Translations under genes and position numbers: made by a program
Part shown: positions 15,440 through 21,124 of the stretch, piece after piece
Layout of the letters: each line of letters opens with the position of its first letter
How positions within the stretch are numbered: the stretch's first letter is position 1
The notes under the pieces: model-generated
Seen by the model: only the letters and a program-made list of their open reading frames with translations
Told to the model about the DNA's origin: nothing
Database searches by the model: none
Source: a virus
Direction: 5' to 3' (one strand)
DNA: 21,124 nucleotides
IMG/VR virus record: IMGVR_UViG_3300023198_001039
Coordinates: 1 to 21,124 of that record

Positions 15440-17292
15440 TATTGTACTACTCCTTGTTGTGCTGCTGCCTGCTCGGCGGCCGCTTGTTCTTGTTCTTCCA
15501 CTCTTGCTAATACCTCTTCTGGATTCGGCCAATCATAACTATCTAATAATTCTTTCCTATCTATCGCCCCTCGATCAAATAGCTGTATAGCTCTTTGACC
15601 TTTTTGAGCTTTTTGGAAAGGGAGAGAAGTCCCACTTTTCACCTTAAAATTGAATTGTTTCATATTAGTAGAGGCGTTTCTCGTTTCAGGCGATTTATAC
15701 TCACCCGTCTGTGGGTCAAATTCAGTTACAATTTTAGTCATCTTGTAGCCCACAGTTTCCTCACCCTCTTCAATAGGGTCAATCGTATATTCAATAAAAG
15801 TGGGTCTGTCAGGGATTGGGCCGTCAATTACTTGTTTTCGAACGCCCCTTTCAAATTGCATCATTCTATTTGAGGTCATTCTTCCAAGCTGATTGAGAGA
15901 GTTTTCTAAGTTCCGGTCTTTCAATCTAATACGTGTTTGTGCTGCTTCTTGTAGAGTTTCGATAGCTTCAGCCGCCGTCACTCCTGCTGGTTTGCGCCCT
16001 TGAGTCACTTCCTGCACTCCGCTTTGTGTTTCACCAAGTCTAAGCAACGTCTCTAACCATGTAAACACATAGGCTGGTATAGAAGCTGGAAAGTCCCTTT
16101 TTACTTCACTTCCCGGTTCTTTTTTGATGATAAGACCAATTTTATTAGTAAGACCTTTAGCATTTACTCCTGAAGTTTTGTCTAATATCCATACTGGATT
16201 ACTCATAAGCCTTAGATATTCCATTATAATTTTAGCGGTGCGGTTCACATATGACTGAATTGGCATTAGTGGCCCGACTTCACCTTCACCATAAAAACAG
16301 CGCGGTACTATCGTATCGATAAACTTCACATACGGATTATAAGTATCACCCTCATACGGATTTTCACCGGTCGAGAGTATTAGGTTTTGGTTAGGTAATA
16401 GTGTAGTTAAGTGTCCATTTGGGTATTTTTTCTTTAACACCTTTGTTTCTTTATCTTTCTCACCTTCAATATATTCTTCTAGAACATCGTCAACATACCA
16501 TACTTGCCATCCTGTGGCTACGTTGTTATCGTCCATCATAGTACCATTGCCAGGGTCGTTGCTCTTATTCCTGTCTTGATCAGCTGGGCTCACTAATGTA
16601 ATACCATCACCATATGCACCTTTAGCCTTATCCCCTTGCTTATCATCTCTGGAACCGGAGGTATCAGGCTTTATCTTGTCGGCTAATTTAGGGAATAATC
16701 GCTTCCATTCGCCTACAGTCTTGGTAATCTCTTCAATCGCATATTTGAATTTTCGATCAAAATCAATACACTCTTTGTTTACCCAAAGCTTAGTAATATC
16801 AATCGGTTCATATTCTATATCCCCCAATCCATCTTGCAGGTCTGAGTTCCAGGGCACCTTGAGCACACTAGCATCTCGAATACACATTTCTGTGATTATC
16901 TCTACCATTTTGATAGGCATGGACTGTCTATCCCAGAGAGCTTCAATATTTTCTCCTACCATTTCAGTGAAGTCTATATCTCCAGGTTCTTCGGGTATTA
17001 TTCCAAACTTTGGTTTAGCGTCAGTCATCAATGGCACCACGGTCTGCACCGTTGGACGTACTATATTTATATTTGTCTTGAGAATCTTGTCGGAAGTCGT
17101 TTGCTGGAGCTTGTTGTAATATACTGCATCCTGTGACTTCCATTTCACTTCCCAATCTTTGCGCCATTTGTTTGAGTCAGCATACCAAGATTTTATCATC
17201 TTGATTTCCTGCATCTCCTTTGAATTAGGAGTAGGGCTTGACTGTCCCGCCTCTTTTATTGCGCCTTGATTTAAATCTACTTTCTCTGCCAT
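15439..17292 (-). CDS. portal protein
   Basis: The 617-residue protein should form the ring through which DNA is packaged and ejected. Features typical of podovirus portals include an N-terminal helical segment with W-x(n)-W pairs (KSWYADSNKWRKDWEVKW), NINIVRPTVQTVVPLMTDAK (74-93), then EMCIRDASVLKVPW. The central part has PVWILDKTSGVNAKGL and a helical core with TQSGVQEVTQGRKPAGVTAA, and the C-terminal tail is Gln/Ala-rich. Size and location between terminase and scaffold genes agree. The ATG has a weak ribosome-binding site (AATAGG), and its stop overlaps the next gene. Confidence 0.85.
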   Translation of the reverse strand: MAEKVDLNQGAIKEAGQSSPTPNSKEMQEIKMIKSWYADSNKWRKDWEVKWKSQDAVYYNKLQQTTSDKILKTNINIVRPTVQTVVPLMTDAKPKFGIIPEEPGDIDFTEMVGENIEALWDRQSMPIKMVEIITEMCIRDASVLKVPWNSDLQDGLGDIEYEPIDITKLWVNKECIDFDRKFKYAIEEITKTVGEWKRLFPKLADKIKPDTSGSRDDKQGDKAKGAYGDGITLVSPADQDRNKSNDPGNGTMMDDNNVATGWQVWYVDDVLEEYIEGEKDKETKVLKKKYPNGHLTTLLPNQNLILSTGENPYEGDTYNPYVKFIDTIVPRCFYGEGEVGPLMPIQSYVNRTAKIIMEYLRLMSNPVWILDKTSGVNAKGLTNKIGLIIKKEPGSEVKRDFPASIPAYVFTWLETLLRLGETQSGVQEVTQGRKPAGVTAAEAIETLQEAAQTRIRLKDRNLENSLNQLGRMTSNRMMQFERGVRKQVIDGPIPDRPTFIEYTIDPIEEGEETVGYKMTKIVTEFDPQTGEYKSPETRNASTNMKQFNFKVKSGTSLPFQKAQKGQRAIQLFDRGAIDRKELLDSYDWPNPEEVLARVEEQEQAAAEQAAAQQGVVQ

Positions 17293-17322
17293 AATTGCCT
17301 ATTCTATCAAGATTTACCGTGT

Positions 17323-17421
17323 TTAGACTTTATCCCCTAAATGATACAACCTTATCGTTAGAGTTTGTTGGCTGGGGCTTTGAAATCCCAACTTTACAGC
17401 CTCATTTAAGCTCTTATCCAT
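17323..17421 (-). CDS. possible micro-ORF (32 aa) between terminase and portal
   Basis: A 32-codon frame begins MDKSLNEAVKLGFQSPSQQT and ends before the portal. Its ATG is preceded by AGAAAGGA and overlaps the end of the 89-residue gene by eight bases (ATGGATAA). The product is small and has no motif. It is the only reading frame in the gap between that gene and the portal. Translation is plausible by coupling but weakly supported. Confidence 0.35.
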   Translation of the reverse strand: MDKSLNEAVKLGFQSPSQQTLTIRLYHLGDKV

Positions 17422-17683
17422 ATTCCTTTCTAGTCCCAAAATTAGTTAATTTAGCATCCCCTATTGCTTCGGGTCGGCTTCCAGTTCGGTCTTCAATCTT
17501 TGAGCATAAGGTACGCTCATCTGTTTTGCTACCACAATATCCACCGAGTGAGTCGTTATAACCTGATTTGTAAATGCTAAAATTAAACGATTCGTTTTCC
17601 TTTCGCCTTTTACACATAACCTCATTCTCAGGTAGCCATTGTTTTGCATCTTTATCCCAAAGAAATCTTTTACGATATGCCAT
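17414..17683 (-). CDS. small hypothetical phage protein (89 aa) after terminase
   Basis: Start chosen at the ATG at 17683 (MAYRKRFLWDKDAKQWLPEN) because AGGAG lies six bases upstream, inside the end of the terminase gene. A longer start at 17725 would overlap terminase by 56 bases. The beginning, with basic residues then a W-D-x-D-x-K-x-W/L pattern, resembles small proteins encoded near terminase or portal genes in other phages. The rest is polar, with cysteines and many Gly/Ser/Lys. A different frame at 17461-17688 competes for the same DNA but lacks this ribosome-binding site. Function unknown. Confidence 0.6.
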   Translation of the reverse strand: MAYRKRFLWDKDAKQWLPENEVMCKRRKENESFNFSIYKSGYNDSLGGYCGSKTDERTLCSKIEDRTGSRPEAIGDAKLTNFGTRKEYG

Positions 17684-19013
17684 CCCAATCTCCTGCCATA
17701 GCCGTTTCTGTCTCGGTAATGTCATCTAACCCGTACAATTCCTTTTCTTCCTCAAATATCGTGTTGTAAACTTTTGGTTTAAGTGCTTGGTTTCTAGTTC
17801 TCCTAAAAGATTTAGTCATTGTCGTGACATATTCATTCGCTTTCATCAGATGGTTATGATTATCAATCGGATTTTCATCTACATTTTTTTCCTGTCCGTC
17901 ATCTTCTGGGTAATGATAAGTTGCATATTCATCCTCAGTCTCCGGACACTTATTACTGAATATCTTATATTCCCTTGACTTAATCAAGGCATTATGATTA
18001 ATAATTCCATTTTTTATTGAACCTGGCCCTTTTTTAGCCGGTAACACCTTTATTCCTCCACTATTTAGATCGGCAATCCCTTGAGGGTCTTCTGAGTCTG
18101 CATACCAAATATCTATCCCCCATTTGATTTGTAATTCCATACACTTCTCAACCATGCTATCTGTGTCAAGATACGATTCATAAAACTCATCAACTTGGTA
18201 ATCGCCAGTTTTATTCTTACGCATAGCTCTTACTACAACGGCAAAAGGATTTGAGAAACCAAAATCGATACCGCCCACCATAAAGTATTCTCTTGAATTT
18301 GGTACAAAAGGTTCGCAAAAGTTTAGAAAGTCATGTAAGTCAGCATAGACAAGTCCTGCCATTCTCTCGAACTGCCCCAAGTACTTCATTGCAAACACTT
18401 TAGGGTCTAACAGGGAACGCTGTCTTTCAAATTCAGCTTTAGGGAAGAACGGGTTTTCTATTGAGGCAAACTGAAAAAAGTCCACATCTGGACGTTTACC
18501 AGCTTTCCAGGGTTTATAGATATCTTTCCAAAGCCAGTTTAAAGCGTAGGGTGTGGTTGTTAGGTCAATTGGGGCTTCACGGAAAGCGGCACGCCCATAG
18601 ATATTGGTCATAGCTTTACGTTTATACATTCCCGCTTCATCACCCCAAACGTGCTCGCAATTAGTGATACCTTCAATAGCGTCTGGGTCGTGTACTGTCC
18701 TTAGATATATTTTTTTGTCTGCTCCGAGTTCAAATTCTGCTTTACTTGCTTTATATATTCCCATTCCTTTAAAAGTGTCTAAAAAAGCTGGTAAAGTAGC
18801 TTGATAGAAGATTTTAGTGGTGGGGGCTGTGACTAGATAAGAGGCTTTTGCTAGGTGTGGGGCTGTGCGGTGTACTCGATTTCTTGATTTAATTGCACCG
18901 GTAAATGTTTTCCCCCCTTGTATCCCTGAGCATATTACACCTAGTTTTTTTGTGCTTTGGATTGCCAAACGCTGATTCCTATGCAGTTTAACTGTCTTCT
19001 TTTCCGCTATCAT
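17670..19013 (-). CDS. terL: terminase large subunit (packaging ATPase/nuclease)
   Basis: The 447-residue protein powers DNA packaging and cuts the concatemer. The ATPase domain shows a Walker A loop SGIQGGKT (29-36), Walker B HVWGDEAG (121-128, with D125 and E126) and a coupling-type TTTPY (152-156). The C-terminal RNase H-like nuclease has D250 in GGIDFGFSNPF and D306 in WYADSEDP. The third motif reads IDNHNHLMKANEYV, with Lys391 where the family usually has the Asp of the DAxRY motif, while D384 is nearby. An AGGAT site precedes the ATG, which lies 26 bases inside the small-subunit gene. Length is normal for phage large terminases. Confidence 0.9.
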   Translation of the reverse strand: MIAEKKTVKLHRNQRLAIQSTKKLGVICSGIQGGKTFTGAIKSRNRVHRTAPHLAKASYLVTAPTTKIFYQATLPAFLDTFKGMGIYKASKAEFELGADKKIYLRTVHDPDAIEGITNCEHVWGDEAGMYKRKAMTNIYGRAAFREAPIDLTTTPYALNWLWKDIYKPWKAGKRPDVDFFQFASIENPFFPKAEFERQRSLLDPKVFAMKYLGQFERMAGLVYADLHDFLNFCEPFVPNSREYFMVGGIDFGFSNPFAVVVRAMRKNKTGDYQVDEFYESYLDTDSMVEKCMELQIKWGIDIWYADSEDPQGIADLNSGGIKVLPAKKGPGSIKNGIINHNALIKSREYKIFSNKCPETEDEYATYHYPEDDGQEKNVDENPIDNHNHLMKANEYVTTMTKSFRRTRNQALKPKVYNTIFEEEKELYGLDDITETETAMAGDWDGIS

Positions 19014-19514
19014 CGAATCCTAGTTCAAACATTGTTTTTCCATTTTCATCTTGCAGTATCATTGGAGTAGGTAACTTTAGTTCCAAATCTTGTGTAAATA
19101 GCTTTAGATATCGGCCCATTAGTTCAAGAGCTTTTAGTTTATCATGGAATTTAACGTCTATTAAGACATTTCCCTCTTTATCTCTAGTTTCTTTTATTGC
19201 TTGTATTGATGCTCCGTCGATATCATCCCAGTTTTGGAGATTTATTCCGTGTTCGTTTGCAAATTTAATGGCATCTTTTACATCAAAAAAACCTATTTTA
19301 GCTACCTCTTCTAACCACCTTTCTGTAGTAACATCTATCTTTTTTAGTAGCTTTCCCATTAATTTAGATATTTTTTTTTTACTTCTGGTCTTGATAGCAT
19401 GTGAGATGCTTGTGTTTTTGCTGACTTCGGGCTGAAACCTGCCCTTATGGCAGCATTTTTGCCGTCGCAATCTTTTGGGTATTCATGGCAGAATTTTGTT
19501 ACCTTCGGGGTCAT
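18988..19514 (-). CDS. terS: terminase small subunit, split by a frameshift at an A10 run
   Basis: Two frames together make a normal small terminase of about 175 residues. The first (19514 to a TAA at 19359, 51 codons) encodes the DNA-binding start: FCHEYPKDCDGKNAAIRAGF then SPKSAKTQASHMLSRPEVKK. This is the helix-turn-helix region typical of Terminase_2-type subunits. The second frame (to 18988) carries the oligomerisation part: TTERWLEEVAKIGFFDVKDA, DKLKALELMGRYLKLF, and an acidic end. They join at ten adenines (19371-19380); a -1 slip or an eleventh A restores a single protein. An open frame from 19470 covers only the second part plus 33 unrelated residues. The ATG at 19514 overlaps the previous stop as ATGA, and the gene overlaps terL by 26 bases. 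Confidence 0.75.
19371..19380 (-). other. A10 homopolymer at the terS frame junction
   Basis: Ten consecutive adenines on the coding strand sit exactly where the two halves of the small terminase change frame. Such a tract supports -1 ribosomal slippage or polymerase slippage, and is also the classic place for a sequencing or assembly indel. No strong downstream hairpin was recognised. Confidence 0.8.
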
Positions 19515-19627
19515 GGTTTATGATCTAGTATTTTAATAAGTTTCTCTAACTGCTCTGATATCTTAGCTAACTGTACTATAATTTTTAAAAAAGGCTCTTC
19601 AGGAGTTGTATAATTGGGCGTCTCCAT
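19511..19627 (-). CDS. short helical ORF (38 aa) heading the packaging operon
   Basis: A 38-codon frame, METPNYTTPEEPFLKIIVQL continuing to a helical ISEQLEKLIKILDHKP end, runs into the small-terminase start with an ATGA overlap. It has no Shine-Dalgarno site. The ATG is seven bases after the -10 box of a good candidate promoter, as in leaderless mRNAs. The helix has regular Leu/Ile spacing, so it may be a small coiled coil. It could be a real small protein, or a leader that couples translation to terS, which itself lacks a ribosome-binding site. Confidence 0.5.
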   Translation of the reverse strand: METPNYTTPEEPFLKIIVQLAKISEQLEKLIKILDHKP

Positions 19628-19634
19628 ATGATCT

Positions 19635-19663
19635 ATTATACGCTATCTATTCACAATTTACAA
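19635..19663 (-). promoter_or_regulatory. candidate promoter for the packaging/late operon
   Basis: On the minus strand, TTGTAA (19658-19663; four of six) and a perfect TATAAT (19635-19640) are spaced by 17 bases. The predicted start is at or beside the ATG at 19627, so the transcript would be nearly leaderless. It lies upstream of every packaging and structural gene. Confidence 0.6.
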
Positions 19664-19784
19664 ACATTTTATCAACATTTTTTTCAACCAAGCTAACAAT
19701 AAACGTTATACCACAGTGAACACACTGCCACAGCCTCCACGACCGGAGGTGCATCTTATCACCACATCTAGCACACTTCATCAT
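19647..19784 (-). CDS. zinc-ribbon microprotein (45 aa)
   Basis: The frame starts MMKCARCGDKMHLRSWRLWQ and has C4-x2-C7 and C21-x2-C24, separated by 13 residues, a compact zinc-ribbon arrangement. It ends with a short charged helix. An in-frame ATG at 19805 would add seven residues, but the -35/-10 elements at 19792-19820 would then lie inside the coding region. I therefore prefer 19784, whose ATG is seven bases after the -10 box. No Shine-Dalgarno site precedes either start. Small zinc-ribbon proteins are common in phage genomes as regulators or host-takeover factors; here the role is unknown. Confidence 0.5.
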   Translation of the reverse strand: MMKCARCGDKMHLRSWRLWQCVHCGITFIVSLVEKNVDKMFVNCE

Positions 19785-19791
19785 ACAAATT

Positions 19792-19820
19792 AATGTACTT
19801 GCCATATTGACAAAAGTCAA
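19792..19820 (-). promoter_or_regulatory. candidate promoter for the zinc-ribbon ORF
   Basis: On the minus strand TTGACT (19815-19820, five of six) is followed after 17 bases by TACATT (19792-19797, four of six). The -35 lies in a small inverted repeat, TTGAC-AAAA-GTCAA (19807-19820), which could be an operator half-site or hairpin. Confidence 0.4.
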
Positions 19821-20013
19821 GGGGAAATGTTAGGAGCACCTAAACTTTGCTTGATATCAAGATAATTCTTGACTTTCAGTTGCTTTGGAAGTAGGTTTGG
19901 TGTTGAAAGTGGTTTAAAAGTGGTAATCTCTTTTTATTTAAGCTGGTAGCACCTTGTGTTCATCTGTGGGTTATAACCACTCCCACAGAGCCAGCGTCAA
20001 AAAAGGTGGTAAT
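19821..20013. other. divergent intergenic control region with a 12-bp palindrome
   Basis: This is the only sizeable gap in the window and separates the minus-strand late block from the plus-strand genes. It holds a perfect palindrome CTTGATATCAAG (19850-19861). It also holds a plus-strand CTTGACTTT (19868-19876) that mirrors a minus-strand copy at 19813-19821, a possible operator/-35 arrangement. A plus-strand -10 is not convincing (TAGGTT at 19892-19897 is weak). No RNA gene and no long ORF were found here. Confidence 0.4.
19963..19989 (+). repeat. inverted repeat upstream of the plus-strand gene
   Basis: TCTGTGGG (19963-19970) and CCCACAGA (19982-19989) form an 8-bp perfect stem with an 11-base loop. 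An alternative shorter stem, GTGG with CCAC (19966-19969 and 19977-19980), uses part of the same bases. It lies 24 bases before the start codon, so it may shape the 5' untranslated region. The following bases resemble the end of a tRNA but do not fold as one. Confidence 0.5.
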
Positions 20014-20703
20014 ATGAAGGCATACAAAGTATTTAATAATGACTGGACTTGTAAGGGGTTTCAGTATGAGGTGGGAAAAACTTATAAAATAGATGGTGAA
20101 ATTGATTTGTGTTCAAGAGGGTTTCACGCTTGTAAAAAGCTGGAGGATTGTTTTTCTTACTATGCTTCGGTACAGTGGAATAAAATTGCAGAAGTAAAGT
20201 TATCTGGTACAATTTTAGGAAAAAAGAGTGATAAACAATGTGCTGCTGAAATCACGATTGTTAAAGAGATTGATTTTAATGATATAGGGACTATTATCAG
20301 TGGAACTGCTGACTCATGGGGAACTGCTAACTCAAGGGGAACGGCTTACTCATGGGGGTGCTACGAATGCGAAGGAATATCTAGATCAATCTTCTGCAAC
20401 AATACAACAGGAAAGCTACTATTTTTCAACAAGAAAATAACAGAAGAAAGGTGGGGAAAAATAAATTCAGAATTTAGAACTATAATTAGTGAATGGTATC
20501 CTCAGTTTAACAACCTTAAGGCGTTGTATTTAAAGTCGGGTTCAGTTTGGGAAAAAACACCCATACCTAACTCTATGTCGTTAAGTAAAAAAGAGGCTTG
20601 GCACGATATGCCTATAGAAGCTATCGACTATCTTAAAAAACAAAAAGAATTTGACGCTAAAATTTTTGAAGAGATAACCGGCATCACATTTATTAAGGAG
20701 TAA
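20014..20703 (+). CDS. DUF7666-like accessory protein with 18-bp tandem repeat
   Basis: Start chosen at the ATG at 20014 after AAAAAAGGTGG; the frame also opens at 19954, but those 20 residues cover the hairpin and lack a ribosome-binding site. The 229-residue protein opens with MKAYKVFNNDWTCKGFQYEV then LCSRGFHACKKLEDCFSYYA (32-51), a pattern found at the start of DUF7666-type proteins of phages and mobile elements. Residues 97-114 are three GTAxS(W/R) units. The second half (RSIFCNNTTGKLLFFNKKIT, WYPQFNNLKALY, KEAWHDMPIEAIDYLKKQ, FDAKIFEEITGI) is a conserved tail that I recall from phage hypothetical proteins. The function is unknown. It is followed after one base by the next gene. Confidence 0.65.
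   Translation: MKAYKVFNNDWTCKGFQYEVGKTYKIDGEIDLCSRGFHACKKLEDCFSYYASVQWNKIAEVKLSGTILGKKSDKQCAAEITIVKEIDFNDIGTIISGTADSWGTANSRGTAYSWGCYECEGISRSIFCNNTTGKLLFFNKKITEERWGKINSEFRTIISEWYPQFNNLKALYLKSGSVWEKTPIPNSMSLSKKEAWHDMPIEAIDYLKKQKEFDAKIFEEITGITFIKE
20302..20355 (+). repeat. three tandem 18-bp repeats in the DUF7666-like gene
   Basis: Three adjacent 18-bp units start at 20302, 20320 and 20338 (consensus GGAACTGCTNACTCATGG) and encode GTADSW, GTANSR and GTAYSW. The first differs from the second at two positions, and the third differs from the first at three. Related proteins often carry longer arrays of such short repeats, so this may be a contracted array. Confidence 0.85.
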
Positions 20704-20704
20704 T

Positions 20705-20893
20705 ATGAAATTCTTACACATTTTCAAAAAAACTGAGGAACCTCTTCATAATCTAGTGGATATTGACAGAGACTACCACTGTCATTGTGGTGCTACAGTC
20801 AGGGTTAAAAGTGGCATGGTTTTGCATCGTGAGATAGATAAAATTGGCTGGTTAATGCCTTTTCATACAATAACGAAGTTTATTAACGACTAG
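20705..20893 (+). CDS. small Cys/His hypothetical protein (62 aa)
   Basis: The product begins MKFLHIFKKTEEPLHNLVDI and has an HCHCG motif (about residues 25-29) flanked by other histidines, which could hold a metal. An AAGGAG six bases before the ATG gives strong support. It follows the DUF7666-like gene after one base, as part of a plus-strand operon. No family is recognised. Confidence 0.6.
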   Translation: MKFLHIFKKTEEPLHNLVDIDRDYHCHCGATVRVKSGMVLHREIDKIGWLMPFHTITKFIND

Positions 20894-20895
20894 AT

Positions 20896-21081
20896 ATGAC
20901 AAATCAGCTCACATTATTACCTGAGAGTGACCCAGAGGCAGTGTACAGGCGTAATTTAGAATCTGGGACTCTCAGTAGGTGTAATCTAGAAAAGTGCTTA
21001 GAAGTTACTGAGGATGGTTTATCTGGTAGTCCTCCGTTTTTCCCGCTTTGTAATTTGTGTGATTGTGATTGGAGAGTTTAA
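20896..21081 (+). CDS. small cysteine-containing hypothetical protein (61 aa)
   Basis: The frame begins MTNQLTLLPESDPEAVYRRN and ends with FFPLCNLCDCDWRV. Five cysteines lie in the second half (C29, C34, C52, C55, C57), including C-x2-C-x-C near the end. It has no good ribosome-binding site but starts two bases after the previous stop, so coupling is likely. Function unknown. Confidence 0.5.
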   Translation: MTNQLTLLPESDPEAVYRRNLESGTLSRCNLEKCLEVTEDGLSGSPPFFPLCNLCDCDWRV

Positions 21082-21119
21082 GAAAAATGAAACTTTACTT
21101 AACTAAGGAGAAGTGAGTG

Positions 21120-21124
21120 ATGGA
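21120..21124 (+). CDS. possible start of a further plus-strand gene (cut by the window edge)
   Basis: AAGGAG at 21105-21110 lies nine bases before an ATG at 21120, at the very end of the window. Only the first codons are present, so neither the frame nor the product can be judged. A nine-codon frame (ATG at 21087, TGA at 21114) overlaps the ribosome-binding site and could be a leader or noise. Confidence 0.3.

Noticed and set aside
15440-15532. Longer start for the 97-residue protein after the portal gene
   Set aside because: The extra 31 residues lie wholly inside the portal coding region and are Arg/Ser-rich, while the ATG at 15439 has TAATG coupling and AAGGAGT.
17461-17688. 75-residue minus-strand frame between terL and portal
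   Set aside because: It overlaps the 89-residue frame at 17414-17683, which has AGGAG at ideal spacing and a more phage-like beginning; only one is likely real.
19389-19470. Small-terminase start at 19470 in the second frame
   Set aside because: The first 33 residues of that frame are Arg/Cys-rich and unlike the family, while the other frame over the same DNA encodes the expected helix-turn-helix.
19940-19994. Possible tRNA (AGCTGGTAGCACC followed by a T-arm-like hairpin and GAGCCA)
   Set aside because: The T-loop would be 11 bases, the anticodon arm is too short, and there is no pairing 5' acceptor strand; at most a remnant.
19954-20013. Longer start for the DUF7666-like protein
   Set aside because: The extra 20 residues cover the hairpin and have no ribosome-binding site, while the ATG at 20014 follows AAGGTGG and matches the family start.
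21087-21116. Nine-codon leader-like ORF at the right edge
   Set aside because: Too short to support, and its end overlaps the ribosome-binding site of a gene that is cut off.
1-21124. CRISPR arrays, insertion sequences, integrase, intrinsic terminators
   Set aside because: No regularly spaced repeats, transposase motifs or convincing GC-rich stem followed by a T-run were seen; the T10 at 19371-19380 is the terS tract and lacks a stem.

Overview
The window looks like about 21 kb of the structural half of a tailed bacteriophage genome (Caudoviricetes). A short-tailed, podovirus-like virion is most likely. The minus strand carries the terminase, portal, scaffold, HK97-fold capsid, head-tail adaptor, tail-hub/nozzle and tail-fibre genes in the usual late order. 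There is no recognisable tape-measure/tail-tube/sheath set. In its place is a block of coiled-coil proteins like the internal virion (ejection) proteins of short-tailed phages. The DNA is moderately AT-rich by eye, Shine-Dalgarno sites are mostly AGGAG-type, and nothing identifies the bacterial host. No integrase, rRNA or bacterial housekeeping gene is visible.

Layout, read in the direction of late transcription (minus strand, right to left): a small zinc-ribbon ORF and a 38-codon ORF, each just downstream of a candidate promoter (about 19.63-19.82 kb); small and large terminase (19.5-17.7 kb), the small subunit being split by a frameshift at an A10 run; one or two small ORFs; portal (17.3-15.4 kb); two small acidic or glycine-rich proteins flanking an internal candidate promoter; scaffold, major capsid and decoration-like proteins (14.9-12.6 kb); a DUF115/MptE-like Rossmann enzyme-fold protein (12.6-11.4 kb), unusual in a head module; three small virion candidates; a C2H2 zinc-finger protein; the head-tail adaptor; a large tail hub/nozzle-type protein (9.6-7.8 kb); four coiled-coil or amphipathic internal-virion candidates (7.8-3.2 kb); a membrane-anchored coiled-coil protein (holin or spanin candidate); small proteins; a beta-helix/FN3 tail fibre or spike; and the start of another fibre-like gene cut by the window edge.

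The minus-strand genes are packed almost without gaps. They are repeatedly joined by ATGA or TAATG overlaps, which suggests one long, translationally coupled late operon with a booster promoter in front of the capsid block. To the right of about 19.8 kb, the plus strand holds a divergent block of small accessory genes: a DUF7666-like protein with an 18-bp tandem repeat and two small Cys-containing proteins. A roughly 200-bp intergenic region between the two blocks contains mirrored -35-like TTGACT elements and a perfect 12-bp palindrome, consistent with a control region.

Most notable points: the A10 frameshift in the small terminase; a DUF115-family protein with a decayed N-terminal C2H2 finger encoded two genes from the capsid gene, near a virion-module gene with an intact C2H2 finger; a terminase nuclease motif with Lys where Asp is usual; and two minus-strand promoters whose -10 boxes lie exactly 7 nt before ATG codons lacking a Shine-Dalgarno site, suggesting leaderless starts.
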